This document shows positions 1-5,522 of a stretch of 11,076 nt of DNA, one piece after another. The notes below the pieces were generated by a model, which was not told the DNA's origin, made no database searches, and saw only the letters and a program-made list of their open reading frames with translations. Origin of the DNA: Bacilli bacterium (GTDB taxonomy: Bacteria > Bacillota_I > Bacilli_A > ML615J-28 > CAG-698); the NCBI GenBank assembly GCA_028691715.1, contig JAQUYR010000040.1, positions 1 to 11,076 on the forward strand, in the 5' to 3' direction. Within the stretch, counting starts at the first letter, position 1. Each line of letters starts with the position of its first letter. Made by a program: the position numbers and the translations under genes.

Positions 1-715
1 AAATAACAATTGACGTACAGAATCAAGATCAAGAAACTCCCTATTTAAATTTCCGAAGTGATAAAGAACTTGAATTCCGTTCTTTTGAAGGTATCGTACA
101 CAACTTTAAATCGGTTAGAAAAATCAAGATATCAGATTTTATTGTACAACCGTCTGCTGTATCAGAAAATATCGGTTACTGTCTTTCGAATTGGAATAAA
201 TTTGCAAGGATCGAGCAGGGAGTTCAAGAAAAAGAAATATTCTCTTGCGAGATAATTTTAGATAATATGGATTTCAATTTTAATATTATGGATGGTGCTA
301 TGATATATTGTAGCACTAACATTACCGCTTCGAATAATAATGGTAAGGCTTGGGATCAAAAGATACGATTGATGAATCATATTGAAAGTAATCAATTTTC
401 AATTTATTATCCCGAAAATTGTTTCGAAAGTATAAGTGAAAAAATTGAGATCGATGATAAGTTATTTGTAAAGGATGCGTGTAATTTTCTGCCCGGCATG
501 CTTCGCTATTGGTCTTTAGACACATTTAGTGACAATCAAATTATCATCAATGGTTGCGGTGAGAAATACCCCTTTGATAGGATTGCTGAAGATCCGTCAA
601 GTCTCTCTGATATTGAGTTCTTTGAATAGACAGGCTGAATTGCATCAACCGCTAACATTGGAAAAATGACTTGACCCGAGTGATGTTTTATCTTGTAAGC
701 TTTTTTCCATGACCG
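1..715 (+). mobile_element. Integron cassette 1 (3' portion)
   Basis: The right part of a gene cassette, ending at the G|TT crossover point of attC site 1. It holds one plus-strand gene whose 5' end lies outside the window. The cassette's own left end is also outside: no GTTAGC box with a partner L box occurs before the gene. The bases before its R box read TGCATCAACCGCTAAC. Confidence 0.75.
3..629 (+). CDS. Hypothetical protein, 5'-truncated by the window edge
   Basis: I do not recognise this protein. The frame is open from base 3 with no stop until TAG at 627-629, so at least 208 residues are coded and the true start lies upstream. The ATG at 267 is internal: the codons before it read as normal coding sequence (for example EFRSFEGIVHNFKSVRKIK, then NIGYCLSNWNKFARIEQG). 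The visible part is acidic and aromatic-rich, with no membrane segment, and ends in an acidic tail (SSLSDIEFFE). It stops 21 bases before the attC R box, the usual tight packing of a cassette gene. The content suggests a soluble cytoplasmic protein. No catalytic motif is evident and no function is proposed. Confidence 0.75.
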   Translation: MTIDVQNQDQETPYLNFRSDKELEFRSFEGIVHNFKSVRKIKISDFIVQPSAVSENIGYCLSNWNKFARIEQGVQEKEIFSCEIILDNMDFNFNIMDGAMIYCSTNITASNNNGKAWDQKIRLMNHIESNQFSIYYPENCFESISEKIEIDDKLFVKDACNFLPGMLRYWSLDTFSDNQIIINGCGEKYPFDRIAEDPSSLSDIEFFE

Positions 716-720
716 TTGTA
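651..720 (+). other. attC recombination site 1
   Basis: Left R box GCTAAC (651-656), left L box GGAAAAA, right L box TTTTTTCC followed by ATGACC, and right R box GTTGTA (715-720). The L boxes are complementary. The two R boxes are not (GCTAAC against GTTGTA), as expected in an array: after crossover between G715 and T716 the right R box belongs to the next cassette, whose own attC starts with TACAAC. Confidence 0.85.
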
Positions 721-1786
721 GATAATTGCCGGTATTTGAAAGACTAGGAGCGTAGATGAGAAGTGTAATAGTTTTAATAGTAATAATGGCAGGTGTTTTA
801 CTGCTGTCAGCAAAAGTGATATATGAATTCGAACCAGAAAGTTCGTATCAACTTAAACCGAAAACCATGAAGTCTAAGTCCGCAGAGTTCTTAAAAACGC
901 ACAAAGAGAACTACATGAGATACCTTGATGAAAAAACTGATCTGAATTATGTAACAGCTCAAAAAGTTGACACCAAAGGTGATACGATAAGATATTTTAA
1001 TGACAATTTGCACAATAATAGGATAAATATAAAGAAACTGAACGAACTCCGTAAACTAGGATTGACAAATTATACTGATGAAGAACTAAAATGGCGGGGT
1101 GACGGAATATCTGTTAGAAAGGATAGAATATCCATGTCAACTTTAGCCTATGCAATTCTTTCAAGGAATACGATATTTATTGGTACTGTACAAAAAATAG
1201 AACCTGTACCCTATTACGACACAGCATTTATACAAACAAAAGTTACAGTCAAGGTTGATGAATATCTCAGAGGAGAATATTATTACGATCCTATACCGGA
1301 ACAATTTATCATTTATTGTGATTATGACCAAAAAATTATGACTAAAGAAAAAAGAAAGTTATATGAAAATAGAGAGGTTCGTGGTAAAGTTTTTGATTTA
1401 GGGCGGAAGTATATTTTTTTTAGAGATAGCTATATTTCTGAAGGTGTACCGATTGAAGATTTAAACAACATTAATGTATTTGAAAATCACGAAGCAAGGA
1501 TATACTTGATTGAGAACAATAAAATTATGGACAAAGATTGGGAAGAGCAGATCTTATTAGAAGAATTTTATAAAACTGATAGAGGTTATAAAAAGCATAC
1601 TGATCTCAAAAAGCTAAAGGATTACATAAAACTGCTTGAAGAAACAAATGATACAGAGAAATTTTTTGAAATAAATTTTAAATAGAATATGGTAACAAAA
1701 AAAAGAAATACCGGCAACAATCTACAACATTGGCAAAATGACTAATCCCTTGTTATATTTCCCTTGTTCGCTTTTTGCCATGACCG
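716..1786 (+). mobile_element. Integron cassette 2
   Basis: A 1071-bp cassette with one gene, bounded by crossover points in attC 1 and attC 2. Its ends are an imperfect inverted repeat. The left arm is 715-737 and the right arm 1706-1728, with 21 of 23 positions complementary and a 2-base bubble at 724-725 / 1718-1719. Its R box is the variant TACAAC/GTTGTA at both ends, so both ends belong to the same unit. Confidence 0.85.
756..1685 (+). CDS. Exported or membrane-anchored hypothetical protein, 309 aa
   Basis: The start is set by TAGGAG (745-750), five bases before the ATG. Residues about 3-19 are a hydrophobic run (VIVLIVIMAGVLLLSA) preceded by one Arg: a signal peptide or N-terminal anchor. 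There is no lipobox Cys. The mature part is rich in Lys, Glu and Tyr. The middle, around residues 140-225, has a beta-rich pattern: IFIGTVQKIEPVPYYDT, then VTVKVDEYLRGEYYYDP, then GRKYIFFRD. This resembles secreted domains with a TIMP/NTR-like (OB-fold) pattern in which a strand 'IGTV..I' is followed by 'V.V.E.L+G'. The cassette 5 protein shows a similar pattern. Family membership is inference; function is unknown. The stop lies 37 bases before the attC R box. Confidence 0.85.
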   Translation: MRSVIVLIVIMAGVLLLSAKVIYEFEPESSYQLKPKTMKSKSAEFLKTHKENYMRYLDEKTDLNYVTAQKVDTKGDTIRYFNDNLHNNRINIKKLNELRKLGLTNYTDEELKWRGDGISVRKDRISMSTLAYAILSRNTIFIGTVQKIEPVPYYDTAFIQTKVTVKVDEYLRGEYYYDPIPEQFIIYCDYDQKIMTKEKRKLYENREVRGKVFDLGRKYIFFRDSYISEGVPIEDLNNINVFENHEARIYLIENNKIMDKDWEEQILLEEFYKTDRGYKKHTDLKKLKDYIKLLEETNDTEKFFEINFK

Positions 1787-1791
1787 TTAGC
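1723..1791 (+). other. attC recombination site 2
   Basis: Left R box TACAAC (1723-1728), L boxes GGCAAAA and TTTTGCC, spacer ATGACC, right R box GTTAGC (1786-1791). The L boxes differ from the other sites (GGAAAAA/TTTTTCC) by a paired change that keeps them complementary, so the folded structure is under selection. Confidence 0.85.
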
Positions 1792-1831
1792 GGGAATAAA
1801 CCAGTTTAATAATTAAAGTAAGGGATAGGCT

Positions 1832-2101
1832 ATGAAGGAATTTTACGATATTGCAAAAGATGGTATTTCTGATACGAAACAAAGGCATGAACATTTTGAG
1901 AGTGTCGAAAAACAAAAATACGATTTACACGATGAGCTTGTAAAGGCTGTAAAGAATATTGAAAAATCACAGAAAATATTAAGTGAAGAAAGCGAAAAAA
2001 CTCAAAATAGCATTAAGAGAATAGCTATATGGGGTTTAGTCATAGGAATTGTTAGTATAGTTTACGCTATGACAAAAGATCTTTTAGAACTGTTAAAATG
2101 A
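1832..2101 (+). CDS. Small coiled-coil protein with C-terminal membrane segment, 89 aa
   Basis: The start is supported by AAGGG (1820-1824), seven bases before the ATG and 40 bases after attC 2. Residues about 15-62 are highly charged and helical with heptad-like spacing (HEHFESVEKQKYDLHDELVK, then KNIEKSQKILSEESEK), consistent with a coiled coil. Residues about 65-80 (IAIWGLVIGIVSIVYAM) form one membrane helix followed by a short tail ending KDLLELLK. This is a tail-anchored design with the coiled coil probably cytoplasmic. No family is recognised. Such small coiled-coil membrane proteins are common as unassigned cassette genes. The 3' end overlaps a candidate minus-strand gene by 35 bases. 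Confidence 0.7.
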   Translation: MKEFYDIAKDGISDTKQRHEHFESVEKQKYDLHDELVKAVKNIEKSQKILSEESEKTQNSIKRIAIWGLVIGIVSIVYAMTKDLLELLK

Positions 2102-2189
2102 AGTTTAAAATAAGTGCTAATAGCAATAATTGCATGTATAAAAGAGTTTTTTCTAAGTCTGACTTTTCTTTCTTGCTGTTCTTTTCCAT
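2067..2189 (-). CDS. Candidate small membrane peptide, 40 aa, convergent with the preceding gene
   Basis: On the minus strand, ATG at 2189-2187 is preceded by GGGAG with five intervening bases. The peptide begins with a charged stretch (MEKNSKKEKSDLEK) followed by a hydrophobic helix (LLYMQLLLLALILNFILTVL) and KDLLS. That layout, plus a good ribosome site, is what a real small membrane protein looks like. Against it: it is short, it lies opposite to the array, and it overlaps the 3' end of the 89-aa gene. The KDLL motif at both C-termini comes from a palindrome, AAAAGATCTTTT, in the overlap. Function is not assignable; a toxin-like membrane peptide is one speculative option. Confidence 0.35.
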   Translation of the reverse strand: MEKNSKKEKSDLEKTLLYMQLLLLALILNFILTVLKDLLS

Positions 2190-2265
2190 TTCTGCTCCCG
2201 TGTTTGTGTTCTTATTCTTATTACAAGGTAATTCGCTAATCACTAACCTAACCTTTGGAGGTATC

Positions 2266-2406
2266 ATGTCTCAAACAAGCGCTAAAACTTACCGCGTCCA
2301 GTGTCCTTATTGCGGTAATAAATTTCTTCATACGAGCGGAAGCTCTAACTTCAAGGCAACATGTACGCGTTGCGGGCGTGAGGTCGTGTATAAAGTCAAA
2401 AAATAG
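2266..2406 (+). CDS. Small zinc-ribbon protein, 46 aa
   Basis: The ATG at 2266 follows TTTGGAGG with five bases between, a strong ribosome site; reading further upstream in frame gives non-coding-like sequence. The protein has two CxxCG knuckles, CPYCGNKF and CTRCGRE (residues about 13-16 and 33-36), followed by a basic tail VVYKVKK. This four-cysteine zinc ribbon resembles small Com-like or rubredoxin-type ribbons, which usually bind nucleic acid or serve as structural modules. The intact Cys spacing makes coding very likely. The target or partner is unknown. It is the last clear plus-strand gene of cassette 3. Confidence 0.75.
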   Translation: MSQTSAKTYRVQCPYCGNKFLHTSGSSNFKATCTRCGREVVYKVKK

Positions 2407-2407
2407 A

Positions 2408-2538
2408 CGGGTTAAATCTGTATGTTTACTTTCGTCGAGAGATGATTCTACGAGCTTATCTATGGCAAGTTTAAGCTCTTTAATATCGTCTTTTGCGTAG
2501 TTTGATACGGTAAATTTATCTATAACACAGACAGGCAC
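2408..2538 (-). pseudogene. Possible minus-strand gene remnant
   Basis: On the minus strand a frame is open from about 2652 through attC 3 to 2248. The segment 2538-2408 reads like protein: VIDKFTVSNYAKDDIKEL, then AIDKLVESSLDESKHTDL, an amphipathic helical pattern. The plus-strand frames here are Ser/Leu-rich, typical of antisense to coding DNA. The only start is GTG at 2538 without a ribosome site, and the 3' half is antisense to the zinc-ribbon gene, so an intact gene is unlikely. I read it as a fragment of a gene, or chance; no family is recognised. Confidence 0.2.
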
Positions 2539-2565
2539 TTTGGTATGTTTTTTAGAAGACTGCCC

Positions 2566-2602
2566 GCTAACATCGGAAAAAGGTTTTTCCGTTTTCGTTA
2601 GC
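2566..2602 (+). other. attC recombination site 3 (short form, 37 bp)
   Basis: R boxes GCTAAC (2566-2571) and GTTAGC (2597-2602) enclose CGGAAAAA-GG-TTTTTCCG (2574-2591), an 8-bp stem with a 2-base loop. The left half matches the other sites (GCTAACAT.GGAAAAA). The variable centre and the ATGACC spacer are missing or changed to GTTTTC. It looks like an attC that has lost its central region. Confidence 0.7.
2574..2595 (+). terminator. Terminator-like hairpin inside attC 3
   Basis: The perfect 8-bp inverted repeat CGGAAAAA/TTTTTCCG is followed by TTTT. In RNA this is a compact hairpin with a short U run and could limit read-through from cassette 3 into the defence operon. The stem is AT-rich and therefore weak, so termination is only possible. 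Confidence 0.3.
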
Positions 2603-2694
2603 TGACATGCTTGGGAGGTTACTAGTTTTTTGGTAATAATTAACTGATTGAATCATAAAAATATGGAAAAAAGCATAAATAATAAAGAATATAA

Positions 2695-2708
2695 AAACTT
2701 GCCCGTCT
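2695..2708 (+). repeat. 14-bp inverted repeat, left copy
   Basis: AAACTTGCCCGTCT here is the exact reverse complement of AGACGGGCAAGTTT at 10211-10224, just after the last gene of the same cassette. The two copies bracket the operon and lie inside the cassette-end arms. The -35 hexamer of the candidate promoter falls within this copy. Confidence 0.7.
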
Positions 2709-2727
2709 TGTAGAGTGTTACTATATT
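2699..2727 (+). promoter_or_regulatory. Candidate sigma-70-type promoter for the defence operon
   Basis: TTGCCC (2699-2704) and TATATT (2722-2727) are separated by 17 bases. They match the -35 consensus at four of six positions and the -10 at five of six. Transcription would begin near 2734, about 20 bases before the res start, leaving just room for the AGGA ribosome site. Spirochaete promoter rules are not well known to me, so this is a pattern match only. Confidence 0.4.
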
Positions 2728-2753
2728 TCAACTGAAAAAAAATTAGGAATTTT

Positions 2754-5522
2754 ATGACATTTAAGCTCGAACAATTAGAATACCAGCAACAAGCTATAAA
2801 ATCTGTGATTTCAATTTTCAAAGGACAAGAAAAAAATACTTTCGATAGTGCTTGTAAAGATGGTATCAGATCAAATATTCTTAGTCTTACTCCCTCAGAG
2901 ATTGTATCGAATATAAAGGATACTTTAATTGAAAACGGCATTGACGAACAAATTGCCAACATTTCCAAGTGCGAAGAATTGGAAGATAGATTCCAATGCT
3001 TTAAATGTAAAAAAGCTAGTGAATGTAAGGACTTTGAAAGTTTAAAGAATATTTGTATCGAGATGGAAACTGGAACCGGTAAAACTATTGTTTATATAAA
3101 AACTATTTTTGAATTGTATAAATGCTATGGGTTTACAAAATTTATAATAATTGTACCTTCTGTAGCTATTAGAGAAGGTGTTTTGTCAACTTTAAAGACA
3201 TTTGAATCACAATTAGAAGACATTTATAATGTAAAACCAAACTATTTTGAATATGATAGTAAAAGAATTCAAAATGTAACGAATTTTATCGAAGATCAGC
3301 ATCCGCAAATAATGGTAATGACACTACAGTCTTTTAATTCAGACGATAGAATTCTTAATCAAACTCAAAGAGAAGATCTATTCTCTAATATGGCATATAT
3401 TGAAGCTCTTTCACGCACAAATCCAATTATTTTTATGGATGAACCCCAGGAAGGTATGGATACCGATAATTCAATTACTAGATTGCAATCTCTAAATCCT
3501 CTAGTAAAAATCAGATATTCAGCAACACACATAAAAAAAGCTTTGACTAATATGATTTACCGCTTGACTCCTTATGATAGCTACAAACAGGGTCTAGTTA
3601 AAAAAATTGAAGTCTTGACTGTATCTGAAAAAAATGACGAAGCATCAATGAAAATTGAGCTTGAAAAGATTGAATTGGGTAAAGGCGACCCAAAGGCAGT
3701 TATAAAGGCTTGGCATCAAACAACGAGCGGTTTCAAATTTAAGCGTACAAAGAAATTAGACAAATACGCAGATTTGTATGAAGTTAGCGGGAATATTATT
3801 TATAAAGGCTATATTATTGAACAAATTTCTCGGCCAATTCGTGGGCAAGGTTTTGTGAAATTTGAAAATGGCGCTATTATTTATGAAGGTGAACAAGCTA
3901 AAGATTTCTCAACAATATTCGGTGAACAACTCTATTGGTTAATTGATACGCATTTCATAAAAAAAGAAAAGTTAAAATTATTGGGCATAAAATGCCTTTC
4001 TCTTGTATTTATTGATAAAGTTGATAACTACATACAGCCTAACGGAATAATTAAAAAGGCTTTTGAAGAACAGTATAAAAAAGCGCACTTAAAATACTAT
4101 CACAAAGATGCTGACAATTCAATAATCGAACAAATTCAAGGTTATTATTTCGCACAGACCGGCAAGGGTGATTTTACAGATAATGAAGGTACAATGCGAA
4201 ATAACAAGGAACTTTATGATCTTATTTTGAAATCAAAAGATGAATTATTATCAATTGAAAATCCAGTAGAATTTATTTTTTCTCATTCAGCCCTTGGTGT
4301 TGGCTGGGATAATCCTAATGTATTTAATATTGCAACTCTAAATCAAAGCTATAGTGAGATAAAAAAAAGGCAAGAGATCGGAAGGGGTCTTCGAATTTGT
4401 GTTAATCAGAATGGTTCTCGTGTGTACGACAATCCAGATACAAAAGAAGGCGATGAGATAAACCTTCTTACTGTTATCCCAAATGAAACATACGAAGCTT
4501 TTGTTGCACAATATCAATCTGAAATCTCTGAAGTTTATGGTACATGCGAACAAGGTGCTGAGACTAGAAATACTCACAAGGGACAAAAAACTACTGAGAA
4601 GCTTTTAACTAGAAACGATACTTATTTCAATGATCCGACCTTTCGTGAATTTTGGAGAAGGTTATCACAAAAAACAGAATATCTTGTGTCCTTTGACGAG
4701 AATAGAATTATTCAGGAGTCTATTAAGGCTATAAATGAGATCACAATTTCAGAACATCAATTACAAGTCTCGCTCGGTAGAATAAAAAGTATAACTGAAG
4801 AAGGAATAAAAACGGATGATTTTAGAACACAAAATAAAGCTGCAAATATCTTTTTTTCTCCAGTAGATTTGATAGAAGAAATAAGTGAAAATACTTCCCT
4901 TGCATATCCAACAGTTTTTAAAATTGTACAGAGTCTTTCGAACAAAAAAGAGATTTTAAAGAGTCCGCCCCGGTATATAAAAGAAGCTGTTCAGAGAGTC
5001 CGAAATATCGAGTTAGATGAAATGTTACGAGCACTTGACTACCGCATAACCGGTGAAACATTTGATATAAACCAATTTGAACAGTTTATTGTAAAAAACA
5101 CGGACAAAATTGAGCCAACTCCCAGCAGGGGCATATATGATCATATAATTTGGGACAGTGAGCATGAACAAATATTTGCCCGTGAAGCTGATACTGATAC
5201 TGAAGTAGTTTGCTTTTTAAAACTACCAAACTTTTATGCCATAAAAACACCTGCAGGGGATTATACTCCAGATTTTGGGATTGTTTTAAAAAAGCGAAAA
5301 ATCAGAGATGACCATTCTATTGAGTATTACTTTGTAATAGAGACGAAAGGCACTAATGATATCAATGACAGAAGATCATTAACTGAAAATGAAGTTTATA
5401 AAATCAAATGTGCTCTAAAACATTTCGAAGCACTCGGTATTGAAGCAAAAATAAACTACTGCGCACCTATAAAAGAATATGCGACTTTCAAGAATAAAGC
5501 GGAGGAATTAGCAAATGCCTGA
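2754..5522 (+). CDS. res: Type III restriction enzyme, Res subunit (helicase-nuclease), 922 aa
   Basis: Res is the ATP-dependent translocating and cutting subunit of type III restriction-modification; it acts on foreign DNA in complex with Mod. The N-terminus (FKLEQLEYQQQAI) is typical of Res. Superfamily 2 helicase motifs are intact: Walker A ETGTGKT (residues 105-111), motif II DEPQ (229-232), motif III SAT (256-258) and motif VI QEIGRGLR (540-547). A C-terminal PD-(D/E)xK nuclease is present: P839-D840 and E863-T-K865 (TPDFG, then VIETKG). Length is normal for the family. Unusual: just before Walker A is an insertion with Cys73, Cys82, Cys85 and Cys91, possibly metal-binding. The start is supported by AGGA five bases upstream. 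It is the first gene of the operon, and its stop overlaps the mod start by 8 bases. No frameshift is seen. Confidence 0.93.
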   Translation: MTFKLEQLEYQQQAIKSVISIFKGQEKNTFDSACKDGIRSNILSLTPSEIVSNIKDTLIENGIDEQIANISKCEELEDRFQCFKCKKASECKDFESLKNICIEMETGTGKTIVYIKTIFELYKCYGFTKFIIIVPSVAIREGVLSTLKTFESQLEDIYNVKPNYFEYDSKRIQNVTNFIEDQHPQIMVMTLQSFNSDDRILNQTQREDLFSNMAYIEALSRTNPIIFMDEPQEGMDTDNSITRLQSLNPLVKIRYSATHIKKALTNMIYRLTPYDSYKQGLVKKIEVLTVSEKNDEASMKIELEKIELGKGDPKAVIKAWHQTTSGFKFKRTKKLDKYADLYEVSGNIIYKGYIIEQISRPIRGQGFVKFENGAIIYEGEQAKDFSTIFGEQLYWLIDTHFIKKEKLKLLGIKCLSLVFIDKVDNYIQPNGIIKKAFEEQYKKAHLKYYHKDADNSIIEQIQGYYFAQTGKGDFTDNEGTMRNNKELYDLILKSKDELLSIENPVEFIFSHSALGVGWDNPNVFNIATLNQSYSEIKKRQEIGRGLRICVNQNGSRVYDNPDTKEGDEINLLTVIPNETYEAFVAQYQSEISEVYGTCEQGAETRNTHKGQKTTEKLLTRNDTYFNDPTFREFWRRLSQKTEYLVSFDENRIIQESIKAINEITISEHQLQVSLGRIKSITEEGIKTDDFRTQNKAANIFFSPVDLIEEISENTSLAYPTVFKIVQSLSNKKEILKSPPRYIKEAVQRVRNIELDEMLRALDYRITGETFDINQFEQFIVKNTDKIEPTPSRGIYDHIIWDSEHEQIFAREADTDTEVVCFLKLPNFYAIKTPAGDYTPDFGIVLKKRKIRDDHSIEYYFVIETKGTNDINDRRSLTENEVYKIKCALKHFEALGIEAKINYCAPIKEYATFKNKAEELANA

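Larger units (their letters stand above)
1787..2597 (+). mobile_element. Integron cassette 3 (irregular, possibly fused)
   Basis: An 811-bp unit between attC 2 and attC 3. Its ends match for only nine bases (GTTAGCGGG against CCCGCTAAC) and lack the extended complementarity of cassettes 2, 4 and 5. It contains several small genes rather than one, with a candidate minus-strand gene and a 3' stretch without a plus-strand gene. Together with its very short attC this suggests two cassettes fused by deletion, or a decayed one. Confidence 0.65.
2603..2753 (+). other. Leader region of the defence cassette
   Basis: About 150 bases lie between attC 3 and res, against 35-50 bases in the neighbouring cassettes. 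The leader holds the left inverted-repeat arm (to 2619), a 12-base match to the reverse complement of an attC right L box (ATGGAAAAAAGC, 2663-2674), one copy of a 14-base inverted repeat (2695-2708), a promoter candidate, an A8 tract (2734-2741) and the res ribosome site (AGGA, 2745-2748). I see no gene in it. Confidence 0.6.

Noticed and set aside
58..255. A plus-strand frame from ATG at 58 that could be called a gene
   Set aside because: It overlaps the much longer frame open from base 3 to 629, which has protein-like content throughout. No ribosome site precedes 58.
2098..2265. A longer N-terminus for the zinc-ribbon gene, starting at 2098
   Set aside because: The strong GGAGG lies before the ATG at 2266. 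The added 56 residues are Ser/Phe-rich and look antisense to the candidate minus-strand peptide.
2567..2968. A 133-codon minus-strand frame opposite the start of res
   Set aside because: It is antisense to conserved Res sequence, Phe/Ser/Ile-rich as expected from the complement of AT-rich coding DNA, and has no ribosome site.
3783..3788. GTTAGC inside res, followed by GGGAATA like the start of cassette 3; also GTTAGC at 8653 and GCTAAC at 9456 inside HerA
   Set aside because: None has the L boxes or ATGACC spacer, and all lie in conserved reading frames, so they are chance R-box matches rather than attC sites.
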